Shown: positions 11,610 to 22,915 of the stretch, in pieces | Numbering within the stretch: the stretch's first letter is position 1 | Layout: each line of letters opens with the position of its first letter | Assembly: GCF_002288925.2 (NCBI RefSeq) | Contig: NW_022098023.1 | Location: 33,459,651 to 33,523,650, forward strand | DNA from: Delphinapterus leucas | Taxonomy: Eukaryota; Chordata; Mammalia; Artiodactyla; Monodontidae | Direction of reading: 5' to 3' | DNA length: 64,000 nucleotides | Notes under the pieces: generated by a model | What the model saw: the letters and a program-made list of their open reading frames with translations, nothing else | Told to the model about the DNA's origin: nothing | Database searches by the model: none | Position numbers and translations under genes: made by a program

Positions 11610-14085
11610 ACCAGATGAAGTTAGTATGCAAAATCATCATTATATTAATCGACAGATTGAGAAAAATAATAAAGCTTTTATGGGCAAATGGATTTCAAAA
11701 TATAAGTTTCTAGTAGTTTGGCAGAAAAATAAATGATGGAAATGAAAACATTTTGAGAGATTGTTCATACTATAAGTTCTCATAAACAACTACTAGAAAC
11801 CAGTAAGAGTCTCTGTAGTCTCTAGTATTCCCAGTTGAGATTTTTATCAAAAGGTCTGTTTCTAAGATTCAGTAAATAATATGACACCACAGTGGATAGA
11901 CAGATTCTACCAAATATTAACCCTGTTAGCATCGTGTCTTCAGGGTTCAGCGCTGACCATCACTTCAGGTTATGCAAAGTGTTCAAATGACAAATCGGGT
12001 AATGCCCATTTTCGCTGATAACCAACCATTGCAAACATTCCAGTCTTTTGTCAACACAGCTGGTTTGGAGCCATCCATCAGTGCTGGGAGTTCTGTCATA
12101 TGCATTTAACTTCAGCATCAGCCAGCAGCTCAAAGTCTTTTTACTAAACACTGTCATTGCCACTGTGAGGATGGGGAAAAGACAAAGCTAAAGTGTTTTT
12201 TTAGGTTTTGCTTTGTTTTTTAACTCATCATTATGAGCTGTTATTATGATGATTTTTTTCTTTGTTGAATCACTGACTCTGGTGTGGAAGGCAGGAAACC
12301 TTTATAGGTAGTCTGCCATACTGCTTCCTGAAATTCTATAAAGTCTTTGATTGGGAAGTAAGGGTCTGAGTTAGTTCATAACAATTGCTGCATTGCTTGT
12401 TTTAAATTCCAAAGTGGAACAATGTGCCTTCCCCAGGACAATATTCATACCATATTCTTCTTAATGTTTTGATTCTGTAGGGTACAGTTGAGCAATCTGA
12501 ACATCAGATAATGTGTTCTATCCTCCCCAGCACCCAGGTCATATTCTGGGAATAAATTAGGCTTAAAGAAGTTCATTGACTCTTTTAGGCCACTGGGGTA
12601 CTATTTAAGGAATCACATGTCGAGGACAAAGGGTGTTGCTGTCTTTCCAATATCTGGAATAAAGATTTATTTCAAGCCTTGGCAGATGAATGGACCAGCT
12701 AATTGTCCACAGTTTAGTCTTTGGCTACAATATGCATATACATACTTTTGGAGAAGGTGATCATATCCAGCGCATATTGAGATATGGTGAAGGGCAAAGG
12801 GGGATGTTTCAAGACATCATGAATCAATAATGAGATCAATTCATATATTAGCATATCATGCACTTGACGTGTTCAAATTTCTTGGTTTTATTATTTGTTT
12901 GAAGAGATAAAGTTTTAACAAAGAGGTTATTACTTCAGATGGACTCTAGTATATTCAAGAAGATGAAGTCAACCTAAGTGAAAACACATTTGATAGTTTA
13001 GGTCTATTTGAAAGAGAATTTCTTTTATGAGAGAGAAAACTGCAAAGACAGAAAGAATGCCTTGAACATATAACTAATAAAAATATCTTTCCTTCAAAGG
13101 GCTCAAAGCATTTTAATAAGTTAACTTGCCCTTATAACTTCTTTGTCAGAATTTTGAAACGATAAAACAAACAGAAACTAAACCATCTTTATGTTTATTG
13201 TCTGATGAGAGGGGAAAATGTCTTTGCTAAAGAGAAGGATCCTCTTTGAAAGATTTGCTGCTATGCAACTTGCCTTTTCAGTCCCTGACTCTGACTTTTC
13301 ACACATGAAAAAATAAATAAATGTACACATCTCTTTACTGTCTAAGCTCATCTTACGGAACATTTTTTTTTTCTCTGCCCATTTAGCATGAGTTTCTGAG
13401 ACCCATTGTGCACAAAGATTACTGTGTCATTGATTAAACCTGTGACTAAGGATGAGCAAATAATTTATCATTTTAGTTGTCTCTTAAAAGTTGATAATTA
13501 GGATGATACCTGTTTTTACTCTTGATGATATCCTAATTATCCTAGAGGTTGTAAAAGTATTTTCCAATTGCTTGCACTGTATGGAGAACCAAACTGGAAA
13601 AGCAAATGAAGCAACTGCCACAGAAGCAAAGTAACAAACTGAAAATAACATGAAACAAATTGGATATATAATTACTGAAGGAATGAGTACTGGGAGGGTG
13701 AAATATAACAGGCTTCACAGGGAAGGGAAATTGGAAGTCTTATTAGAAGTAAATGATAGTGAAATGCCAAAAAAACACTGAGTATTAACTGTATTAACTG
13801 AGCTTTTGATGAAAAAAAAATTGACTGTAAAAAATAATGGGATTTTATTTATTAAAAAGCAGCAAAAAAAATAGAACAAAAGTACAAAAGCAGAGTCTAA
13901 TTTAATGTATTGGCATCAATCCATCAAACATAGACCAGTCCGGTTTTCCGATGCTGATCTAAAACCCCATGGATCAGTAAAGAACTCAGACTTCTTTATG
14001 CCACAACCGATGCTACCTTAGTCTAAATCACCATTATTTCTCCCATGATATTCTTCCATCTGGTCTTTCTGCCCTCACTCTGGAC
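11610..14085. other. Unique sequence with a long-loop inverted repeat
   Basis: No gene or repeat family is recognised. A perfect 12-bp inverted repeat GATAATTAGGAT / ATCCTAATTATC lies at 13493-13504 and 13530-13541. The segment 11940-12180 is somewhat GC-richer but shows no reading frame of note. Confidence 0.45.
13493..13541. repeat. 12-bp perfect inverted repeat, 25-nt loop
   Basis: GATAATTAGGAT at 13493-13504 is the exact reverse complement of ATCCTAATTATC at 13530-13541. The intervening GATACC...GATG may add weak pairing. No transposon-like TA or 8-bp duplication flanks are evident. Confidence 0.7.
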
Positions 14086-14089
14086 TCCT

Positions 14090-14262
14090 CTATAACGTAT
14101 TCTCAACATAGCAGCTAAAGTGCTATTTTTAAATGTTAAGATTCATGTCACCTGCAGTTCCAAACCCTTCAATGGTTTTCTACCCCACTGAGAGTAACAG
14201 GCAAATTCCTAACAAGTCCATATGAACTGCCCTCTTTATGCTCCCATTACCTTTGTTTTGGG
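14090..14262 (+). mobile_element. L2 LINE fragment, upstream part of an interrupted copy
   Basis: It matches the L2 3' coding region in order: AGCAGCTAAAGTGCTATTTTTAAA, CAAACCCTTCAATGGTTTTCTACCC, and GAGAGTAACAGGCAAATTCC. Sequence continuity with 14465-14800 shows one L2 copy split by the insertion at 14268-14455. Confidence 0.75.
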
Positions 14263-14267
14263 GTTTT

Positions 14268-14334
14268 TGTTTTGTTTTTTATTGTTTTTTGAATTTAATT
14301 TTTATTTTATATTAGAGTAGAGTTGATTTACAAT
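14268..14334 (-). mobile_element. L1 3' end stub
   Basis: Poly(T)-rich sequence is followed by TTAGAGTAGAGTTGATTTACAATG, the extreme antisense 3' end of artiodactyl L1. It is only ~65 bp and lies next to a MaLR fragment inside the L2 copy. Confidence 0.6.
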
Positions 14335-14455
14335 GACAAGGTGATTACATGACCTAATCACCTCCCAAAGGCCCCAACCATCCAATAACATGACCTTGGA
14401 GTTTAGCTTTTAATACATGAATTTTAGGATGACACCGACATTCAGTCTATAGCAC
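14335..14455 (-). mobile_element. MaLR (MST/MLT1-like) LTR fragment
   Basis: Antisense match to the MST-type LTR: GACCTAATCACCTCCCAAAGGCCCC, then AATACATGAATTTTAGGATGACACCGACATTCAGTCTATAGCA. Those are hallmark blocks of MaLR LTRs. It interrupts the L2 copy. Confidence 0.75.
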
Positions 14456-14464
14456 ACACCAACA

Positions 14465-14800
14465 ATATTCCCACCTTAGGGCCTTTGCACTGGCTGATCC
14501 CTCCACCTGCAACACTCTTCCCTCAGGAAATGAAGGCCATCTCTTTTTCACCTCTTTCAAGTGTTTGCTTGAATGCTAACTTCTTGATGGCTCCTATCTT
14601 CACCAACCCATTTAAATTTATAATCCACTTACCACACCCACCTTCATCTGTGTATTCTTGATTTCTCCCACCATGCTCCTTATTTTCCATTTCAGAGATC
14701 CCTTTCTAGAATTCCAACATATTATAAAATTTATTTAATTATGTCTATTTTATGCACACCACCCTCCATCATTAGAATGTAAGTCCCAGAAGGGCAGATT
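14465..14800 (+). mobile_element. L2 LINE 3' part of interrupted copy
   Basis: It continues L2 with CACCTTAGGGCCTTTGCACTGGCTG, then CTGCAACACTCTTCCCTC, the AAGTGTTTGCTTGAATGCTAAC block and the near-terminal AGAATGTAAGTCCCAGAAGGGCAG. The terminal tail is lost at a T run at 14801-14813. Confidence 0.8.
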
Positions 14801-15275
14801 TTTTTTTTTTTCTGTTGGTATAGGAGGTTGGTTATGGACACTGATATATTTCAATTACCTTGAAACATTCCAGGCTTTCAGTCTTATATTACTTGAAGAC
14901 ACGTAATAGAAGAGAAACAAGTATTACAAGAAAGAAAAGGGTTGTATTCTAGTCATTTTTGTAATCTCTCACTTTAATTCAGCATTTAGTTCATAATATT
15001 TATTCAATATAAGTTTGCTGAACTGAACTAAATCTCTAAGAATTTTTTAAAATTTCTAAGTTGATTTTTTAAGAAAATGTAACTAATATTCCAGGGATGA
15101 ATGGCAGTTGAAATTTTTGCCAGAGACCGTGGGGAGTTTTATTGCCTTTGGTCTTTTAAACACTGTTATTCTCAGATTTTTCGTTTGCCTGTTTTTTTCT
15201 ATGATCAAACTAGTACTCAAACTTATAAGCAAATGCTATATTTAATTTATATTTGATTATACTTAATCTATGCTG
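14801..15275. other. Unique AT-rich sequence
   Basis: Starts with a T run. No repeat or gene is recognised. Confidence 0.5.
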
Positions 15276-15286
15276 CAAGCCCAGAT

Positions 15287-15592
15287 TTTTTTTTTTTAAT
15301 TTTTAAAATTTATTTATTTATTTATTTTTGGCTGTGTTGGGTCTTCGTTTCTGTGCAAGGGCTTTCTCTAGTTGCGGCAAGTGGGGGCCACTCTTCATCG
15401 CGGTGCGCGGGCCTCTCACTATCGCTGCCTCTCTTGTTGCTGAGCAAAGGCTCCAGACGCGCAGGCTCAGTAACTGTGGCTCACGGGCCTAGTTGCTCTG
15501 CGGCATGTGGGATCTTTCCAGACCAGGGCTCGAACCCATGTCCCCTGCATTGGCAGGCAGATTCTCAATGACTGAGCCACCAGGGAAGCCCA
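15287..15592 (-). mobile_element. CHR SINE, full-length form
   Basis: Antisense CHR with head GGGCTTCCCTGGTGGCTCAG at the right end and (AAAT)n tail at the left, preceded by GTTGGGTC-type sequence typical of the full-length 3' part. The imperfect target duplication CAAGCCCAGAT / CAAGCCTAGAT is at 15276-15286 and 15593-15603. The long frames on the plus strand here are SINE, not protein. Confidence 0.94.
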
Positions 15593-15603
15593 CAAGCCTA
15601 GAT

Positions 15604-18535
15604 GTTTTTAAAGAATGTATGTCTGTTCCATTTGGTTGTTTGTGTTATTTTTTGTCCCTTGTGGAACTGAACTCTTCAGAATTTTATCTGTGATTCTATT
15701 TGCCATTGTTTTGTCCGATCTGGAATTTGGTCACAAATAATTTCTTTTTGAGTCATCTTTTAAATAGTAGAATTCATGTAAGAAAATTCTTCTCTCTGCA
15801 TTGTACTAAGAGTTACAATAGAATATGTCAATCCTGAAGAAAATATACTACAAGCATCTGTGGAATTGAGAAAAATACTATGGCATACCTGTATTTTATG
15901 GAATTAGAATTACCAGTTGATAGTAAGAATACAGATCATAATTAGTTTGGGAATCCTTTGGGTTTTGTGGATGAGTGTGTATCTGTGTTTGCATGTGTGT
16001 GTGTGTGCATGTGTATATATATGTGTATGGGGGGGCACACACACTTGTTTTTGATGGTGGTGGTGGCAGCTGTTGTGATGTCCTTATTTTTGTTTTTCGG
16101 AAAGAGACAGAGGATTGGTAACATAAAGAAAGTAAAGGTAGTAAGTAATCACAAATTGGACTTCAAGCAGGAGGAGTCCTGAAGTGCTTTAGAAATTGAA
16201 AGGAAAGGTTGAAATAAGTTGAATTTATAGAATGCTCCTTTAAATAGCATTTCTTATAAATTATATTAAATGTCAAATTTAAGTCTGGTTTTCTATTTTG
16301 TGTTTGAATTCTCATTGCTACACCCTTTTAGAAGAAAAGCAAAACATATTTTTATGAACACATCAATAAGTTGTCTAGTTGCACTCTATTTTCTGGGTGG
16401 AAAATTCACTTTCTCTGGCTAGTCTAAGACCCTTCACTGAAATTTTCTATTAATTTCATTGGATTTTAAAAACCTTCTGTTCCACAGGGAATAATTTTTG
16501 ACTCATTCACGGAAGGAATCAACTGAGAAAAATGTTATACTGCATTAGGATCTAGGGCTCTTGTGAAACTGAAGTGGTTTTGAGTGTGTAAAAAATTAGT
16601 GTATCCTAACGTTCTGTATTTGGGAAACCAGATGTAAAAACGAGAAGAAACCAAATCTAAACTGTTAATAAAAATGTATTATGTAACAAAGAGTAATATG
16701 AGTTTCAGGTTCTGATCCTAACTTTTGGAATCTTGCTATATCAATTTCCATGGGATTTCAAGTCAGCTGAAAAATTACCTAATATGTGTGTGCTATGTGC
16801 GTCACACTTTTTAAATCTCATTTAAAGAGATGAAAATGAACCATTTGGAATGTCTACTGAATATATGTGTGAATTTTTAAAAGACAAAACAATAGTTTTG
16901 GAAGGTAGCATAATCTGCATCTTTCCCTGATGTTATGTCATAGGTATGAATAAACAGGTTTTAACCAGCCTCATAAGCAGCAAGTTCAAATCAGAGTAAT
17001 AGATCATTTTCTCCTCTTAATCATTTGACATTTTGGAATTTAGTAATAGTATCCTACAGTAATGCTTTTGAAGACAGACTGTTGATTTATAGCAATATGT
17101 TACAGAAATCATATTCTACAGTTTACAAAAAGAAATTTTCCATTAATATATAATGGATATTAAATTATTAAGCAGAAATAATTTTCTTATTTACTAATCT
17201 ACTTGAATGTCCATATCCATCTCTCCCCCTCAAAAAATTAAAAAAACTCTGTCAGAATGGAAAATTTTGTTTTGAAAAATCTTTTAGATTATTTTATATC
17301 AGTTGCCAATAAAAACTAAAAGCTATCCTTTGTTTTAGCAATAATTTCCTAATTATTTAGGTAACAATTCATAGTTTTTTAAAATTTGTCTTCTTATTTA
17401 TATTTATTGGTTGATATAATTTTTAATACAAAATCCTTTTTTTCATATTTCCAAGTGTCCTTGTTTGATCACTTTTCTCATGGCACTATTTTTTTTTTTT
17501 AATCTGAACTCACAAACGGTTCTGAAAATTGGAAAAGCTCTAGTGATTCTATGACGGGGTTCATAGATGCCACAGTTTGATATACGAATTATGCTATAAC
17601 TCTAAAAATCATAACATTTACAATTCTGAAAGAGTTACCAAGTCCATGATTTATTCCAAAATATAATGCTGCTTTAACGTCTTGCTTTCCTGATCTTCTG
17701 ATTGTGATGGGTTGATGGGGTAGTCTTGTGATTCATGAGGATGGCTCATTCATTATTTTTGAGTGGGATAAAGGTAGTAGAGCTTATTTATAACTCCCTT
17801 AATTGTCTGAAGCTAGAGATGGAGGTATAAAATTCTACAACTTAGTTTGCCCTATTCTTGCTTATGTTGTATCACAAGGACAAAGATTCATTAAAGAGAC
17901 CTTTAAAATGTGTTAATCTAGGTACTTTAATGAAATTTGTTTGCAAGGCAACCTATCCCACTTATTATGCTTAGTAGTATTCATACATAATGGTAATGTG
18001 ACTGCTCATCTCTAAACCATTAAGGAAAGAAATATGAGAAAAGGGGGCATGATGATTAATTTGGGGTGGATGGCTTAGAAGTTTTTTGCCTTTTAAAGCA
18101 AACTATGCTTCTCTTACTTAGCCTTTTTAAAAAAACATTAAAAATTTGAATTAAAATATGCAGTAGACCAGGAACACTGTAAAATTGAGAATATACGTAG
18201 TATTTATCACCATGAATAAAGTATGTGAAATAAAATTAATGCATAGTTTCTAAGAAGTTAAAGGTTTCAGTATTTCATAAACATTATATCTGAAAAATAA
18301 ATGTCTTTTAAGAATATTTTTCCTATAGTTTAACATTCTTTATATTGTCAACCCTCTTTCTCCCCTTTCTCAGGGAAATAAATGTCCCAGATCTTTTATG
18401 CTTAATCATCCCACTGTGCTTTAGATCTCATATTGTCCTTTGAATTATCATTTTTTCCCCTTCTTTCGTCTTTACTCATTCCTCTATTCTAGCTAGTTCC
18501 CCAAATACTAAATATATGCAACAAACCACGGCAAT
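15604..18535. other. AT-rich unique sequence with a GT-rich tract
   Basis: No gene and no repeat family recognised over about 2.9 kb apart from the GT/TA tract at 15985-16045. Frames are short. Confidence 0.5.
15985..16045. repeat. GT-rich / TA / G-run compound simple repeat
   Basis: A (GT)n run at 15995-16007 is followed by GCATGTGTATATATATG, a run of G at 16029-16035 and CACACACAC at 16036-16044. The two alternating arms could pair with each other. The tract lies in a short bidirectional chance frame. Confidence 0.8.
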
Positions 18536-18947
18536 ATGGCTATGAATCAAACCACCTCAAAACGTAGTGGCTTAAAATCCATAACGATTTAGATTTTGCT
18601 CATTAATCTGAAATTTGGACAGGGACCAGCATGACTAGCTCTCTTGTAATCCTCTCAGTATCAGTGGTGATGGTTCAAAGGTTGAAGACTAGAATCATCT
18701 GAAACTTGCTGTCTCACAGGTTGGGAGGTTGATGTGGGCTGAAATGTAGCTCAAGCCGTCAGCCTGAACACCTCTCCATGTGGCCTGAGTTTCTTCACAA
18801 CATCATGGCTGGATTAAGGGACAGCATCTCAGGAGAGAGGAATCCAGACAGAAACCAAATCACTTTAATGACCTTGCTTCCAAAATCACGGAGCATCACT
18901 TCCATGGCATTATATTCATAGAGGCATCCAAGAAGACCTGCCCAATT
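18536..18947 (+). mobile_element. Ancient interspersed repeat copy 1, left part (class not assigned)
   Basis: Begins near AACCACCTCAAAACGTAGTGGCTTAAAA, a block seen in common old mammalian repeats, and continues through GCTGTCTCACAGG to AAGAAGACCTGCCCAATT. It is split by the L1 at 18948-20916 and continues at 20917. A second copy in the same orientation starts near 22350. It may be a diverged LTR; I cannot name the family with confidence. Confidence 0.55.
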
Positions 18948-20916
18948 TTCGTTTAATTTAATTTTTACTTTATATTTGGGTATAGTTGATTTACTATGTT
19001 GCATTAGTTTCAGGTGTACAGCAAAGTGGTTCAGTTATATGTATACATATATCCATTCTTTTTCAGATTCTTTTCCCACATATGTTATTACAGAATATGG
19101 AGTAGAGTTCCCTGTGCTATACAGTAGGTCCTTGTTGATTATCTATTTTATATATAGTAGTGTGTATACGTTAATCCCAAATTTCTAATTTATCCCTCCC
19201 CCACTATCTTTCCTCAAAGCCTGTGAGTCTGCTTCTGATTTCCAAATAAGTTCATTTGTATTGTCTTTTTATATTTCACATATAAGTAATATCATGTGAT
19301 ATTTGTCTTTCTCTGTCTGACTTACTTCACTTAGGATGATAATCTCTAGGTCCATCCATATTGCTGTAAATGGCATTATTTCATTCTTTTTTATGGACGA
19401 GTAATATTCCATTATATATATGTACCACATCTTCCTTACCCATTCTTCTGCCAGTGCACATTTAGTTTTCTTCCATGGCTATTGTAAATAGTGCTGCATG
19501 AACATTGGGGTACATGTATTTTTTTGAATTATGGTTTCCTCTGGATACATGTCCAGGAGTGGGGTTGCTGGGTCATATGGTAGCTCTATTTTTAGTTTTT
19601 TAAAGAACCTCCACACTGTTCTCCATAGTGGTTGTACCAATTTATATTCCCACCAACAGTGTAGGAGGGTTCCCTTTTCTCCACACCCTTTCTAGCATTT
19701 ATTGTTTGTAGATTTTTTGATGATGGCCATTCTGACCAGTGTGAGCTGAGGCCTCATTGTAGTTTTGATTTGCATTTCTTTAATAATTAGCGATGTTGAG
19801 CATTTTTCACGTGCTTCTTTGTGTCTGCTTTGGAGAAATGTCTATTTAGATCTTCTGCCCATTTTTTGATTGGGTTGTTTTTTTTTGATATTGAGCTGCA
19901 TGAGCTGTTTGTACATTTTGTAGATTAATCCCTTGTAGGTTGCGTTGTTTGCAAATATTTTCTCCCATTCTATGGGTTGTCTATTTGTTTTGTTATGGTT
20001 TCCTCTGCTGTGCAAAAGCTTTTAAGTTTAATTAGGTCTCATTTGTTTATTTTTGTTTTTATTTTCATTACTCTAGGTGGGGGGCCAAAAAGATATTGCT
20101 GTAATTTATGTCAAAGCATATTCTGTCTAGGTTTTCCTCTAAGAGTTTTATAGTATCCAGTCTTACATTTAGGTCTTTCATCCATTTTGAGTTTATTTTT
20201 GTGTATGGTGTTAGAGAACGTTCTAATTTCATTCTTTTACATGTAGCTGTCCAGTTTTCCCAGCACCACTTATTGAAGAGACTGTCTTCTCTCCATTGTA
20301 TATTCTTGCCTCCTTTGTTGTAGATTAATTGACCATAGGTGTGTGGGTTTATTTCTGGCCTATCTATCCTGTTCCATTGATCTATATTTCTGTTTCTGTG
20401 CCAGTACCATACTGTTTTGACTACTTGGTAGTATAGTTTGAAGTCAGGGAGCCTGATTCCTCCAGCTTTGTTTTTATTTCTCAGGATTGCTTTGGCTATT
20501 TGGGATCTTTTGTGTTTCCATACAAAGGTTAAAGTTTTTTGTTCCATTTCTGTGAAAACTGCCATTGGTAATTTAGTAGGTATTGCATTGAATCTGCAGA
20601 TTGCCTTCAGTTGCATAGTCACTTTGATAATATTGATTCTTCCAAACCAAGAACGTGGTTTATCTTTCCATCTGTTTGTGTCATCTTCAATTTCTTTCAT
20701 CAGTGTCTTATAGTTTTCAGAATACAGGTCTTTTGCCTCCTTAGGTAGGTTTATTCCTAGGTATTTTACTTTTTTGATGTGATCGTAAATGGGATTAGTT
20801 CTTAATTTCTCTTTCTGCTCTTTCCTTGTTAGTGTATAGAAATGAAAGAGATTACTGTGTATTAATTTTATATCCTGTAACTTTACAGAGCTCATAAATG
20901 AATTCAGTAAAGTTGC
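18948..20916 (-). mobile_element. 5'-truncated L1 LINE with perfect target duplications
   Basis: Perfect 15-bp duplications AAGACCTGCCCAATT at 18933-18947 and 20917-20931 define a 1969-bp insertion. The left end is the L1 3' UTR (GTATAGTTGATTTACTATG, CAGGTGTACAGCAAAGTGG) and the right part encodes the C-terminal third of ORF2. The 5' UTR, ORF1, endonuclease and reverse-transcriptase core are missing through 5' truncation, as in ordinary target-primed insertions. The coding part has a premature stop and later frame breaks, so it cannot move by itself. Confidence 0.96.
20068..20895 (-). pseudogene. L1 ORF2 C-terminal fragment, truncated and interrupted
   Basis: In intact L1, ORF2p is a cytoplasmic endonuclease/reverse transcriptase that copies its own RNA at nicked target DNA. 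This 275-residue open piece corresponds to the region after the reverse-transcriptase core. Recognisable blocks in order are [19 protein letters not shown] near residues 44-62, [11 protein letters not shown] near 85, [10 protein letters not shown] near 102, [16 protein letters not shown] near 142, [14 protein letters not shown] near 163, and [11 protein letters not shown] near 206. The first Met is only an internal residue of the original protein. The frame ends at a premature stop roughly 240 codons short of the usual terminus. The downstream sequence still resembles L1 with further stops, including where the Cys-rich end should be. No endonuclease or catalytic RT motif is present. Nothing suggests expression or function. 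Confidence 0.95.
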
Positions 20917-21052
20917 AAGACCTGCCCAATTGTAATAGAAGGTTAAATAGATCTACTTCTTGATGGAGTACTGGCAATGTACTGAAAGAGCTTGAGAGAG
21001 AAGTACTGCTGTGGCCATATCTGCAAAATGCAGTCTTTCAGTCTGCCCATAA
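20917..21052 (+). mobile_element. Ancient interspersed repeat copy 1, right part
   Basis: Continuation of the repeat at 18536-18947 across the L1. Shared with copy 2 are CTACTTCTTGATGGAGTACTGGCAA (second copy CTGCTTCTTGATGGAAGAGTAGCAA) and AAAATGCAGTCTTTCAGTCTG (second copy AAAATACAGTCTTACAGTCTG). Confidence 0.55.
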
Positions 21053-22349
21053 GAATTCACATTCCCCACATGTAATATGGGAAACATGAATTCTCACCCT
21101 CCTCCAAGAACCCCCTAAAATCCCATTTTAGAATCAGACTCATGCTCAGGTATCAGGATCTCTTCATCTAAATCGAGTACAGGTACTGATGAGGCCCCTC
21201 CGGTACATTTCTTCAAGTATAGTCCCTTCAGTACAGTTCTCAATCAGAAGACCTGAGAACTAAAGAGCTATCTCTTCTTCTCTGCTCCCAACATATAATT
21301 GTGAGACAGACCTTGATAACCACTATAGACACTTCCATCAGAAAAGGGGAAACGGGGCCTACAGTAGTCACTAATTCACAGAAATTCTGAAATCCAGCTG
21401 GATAACCCATTGCTAGTTCCTGGATTGGGCTCAGTACTACTGCCTGGAGATCCATCATAGTTCTTTGCTCTTTGGACTCTTGGGTCTGCCTTCTGGGACA
21501 CCCTTCATTAATCCATAAAAAGTGGCTGTGATTTGCCACTGAGTACTTTTCTCAATCTCCTTCTTGCCCATAGTAGTATGGGGATCCAAATATCTCTTTT
21601 CATATCCTTATCTGTGTTTGTTAGTTCAAGTCAGCAGTATTTCTAGTAGTAAAGCTCTCTTTAAACTTTGTGAATTTCCTATGACTGCTACTGGATTTTG
21701 GTCCATGAAACAAAAGGCACACCCATGATAAGTGATTTTCTAACTTAGGCTTCCTGTAAGGTTGTTGATTGACATTATCCCTAAGATTCTTAGATTCTTA
21801 GAGTCATCTTTGATTTGATCTCTGTTCTGAAACTCTTTCTATATTTGAGAATTATGTTGTGGTTCAGTCTTGTAGTTTTAACTCAGTAAGTCTGGGCTCC
21901 TTCATATATTTTCTAAATTTTGCTGGAAAATAGAATTATTCATTTTTAATCTATTTCTCTTCTCTCATTTTATAATATCAACAAGAAGTCGAGTGGACTT
22001 TCAGTATTTTTCCTGAAAACCTCCTTATCATCTAATTTATCATCTATCTACGAATCATCTAATTTATCAGGAATTTTACTGTTTTCCATGTCATCACAAG
22101 CAATAGGGCTGCTAAATTTTCTGTTACTACATAACAAGAATTCCCTTACTTCCAGATACCCACAACCTTTTTGTCACTTTTGTTTAAACCCTTACTAACA
22201 GCATCCTCAGGGGCCATTAGTTTTTTTTAACAAAAGTCCTTTAACAAAATGCTCTTCTCAAAGTTTTTCCAGCTTCTACCTACTGCCTGATCCCAAAGCA
22301 AGTTTTAGGCTTTGTTATAGCAGCATACCACCTCAAGTACCAAAATCTG
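21053..22349. other. Sequence between two repeat copies, possibly internal part of an old element
   Basis: About 1.3 kb lies between two same-orientation copies of the same repeat. It has no intact frame or retroviral domain that I can recognise; a 99-codon minus frame at 21240-21539 has no known motif. Within it the 16-bp motif ATCATCTAATTTATCA is repeated at 22027-22042 and 22054-22069. Confidence 0.4.
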
Positions 22350-22915
22350 TTCCTATAATTATGGTTGTATAATAAACCATCACCAAAACTTAGTTTTTTT
22401 ATATATGCATATGTAATTTTATGTAATTTTACATATGGCAATAAAATATTGCATAATATTGCCAAATCTGCAATTTGGGCAAGTTCAACAGAGAGAGCTC
22501 ATGTCTCTACTACTCAAAGGCTGGGAGCTGGAATCATCTATAAGGTATTCAACTACATGTTCAGAAGTTGATGCTGGCTGTCACCCGAGATTTTTTAGTG
22601 GAGGCTATCTACATCTGACCATGTCATATGGCTTGCATAGCCTCACACATGGTTGTTGCTTTGAAAGGCAAGCATTCCAAAATAGGTAGCCAAGCAGAAG
22701 CTAGATCTCCTTTATGACCTAGCCTTCAGAGATACTCATTGTCATTTCCTCCACATTCCATACATCATGCATCACAAAGGCCACATCAGTTTCAATGGCA
22801 GGAGAAATAGAGTCTGCTTCTTGATGGAAGAGTAGCAAAGTTCTGCAAGAGAATGTGGAACCAGAATTATTGCTCTCTATTATTCAAAAATACAGTCTTA
22901 CAGTCTGTCACATAT
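22350..22915 (+). mobile_element. Ancient interspersed repeat copy 2 (class not assigned)
   Basis: Same orientation and block order as copy 1 (18536-21052 without the L1): ATAAACCATCACCAAAACTTAG, CAATTTGGGCA, GTCTGCTTCTTGATGG, and AAAATACAGTCTTACAGTCTG. Length of about 565 bp is close to the reconstructed copy 1 (~550 bp). It may be an LTR, but I see no clear TG...CA ends. Confidence 0.55.
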
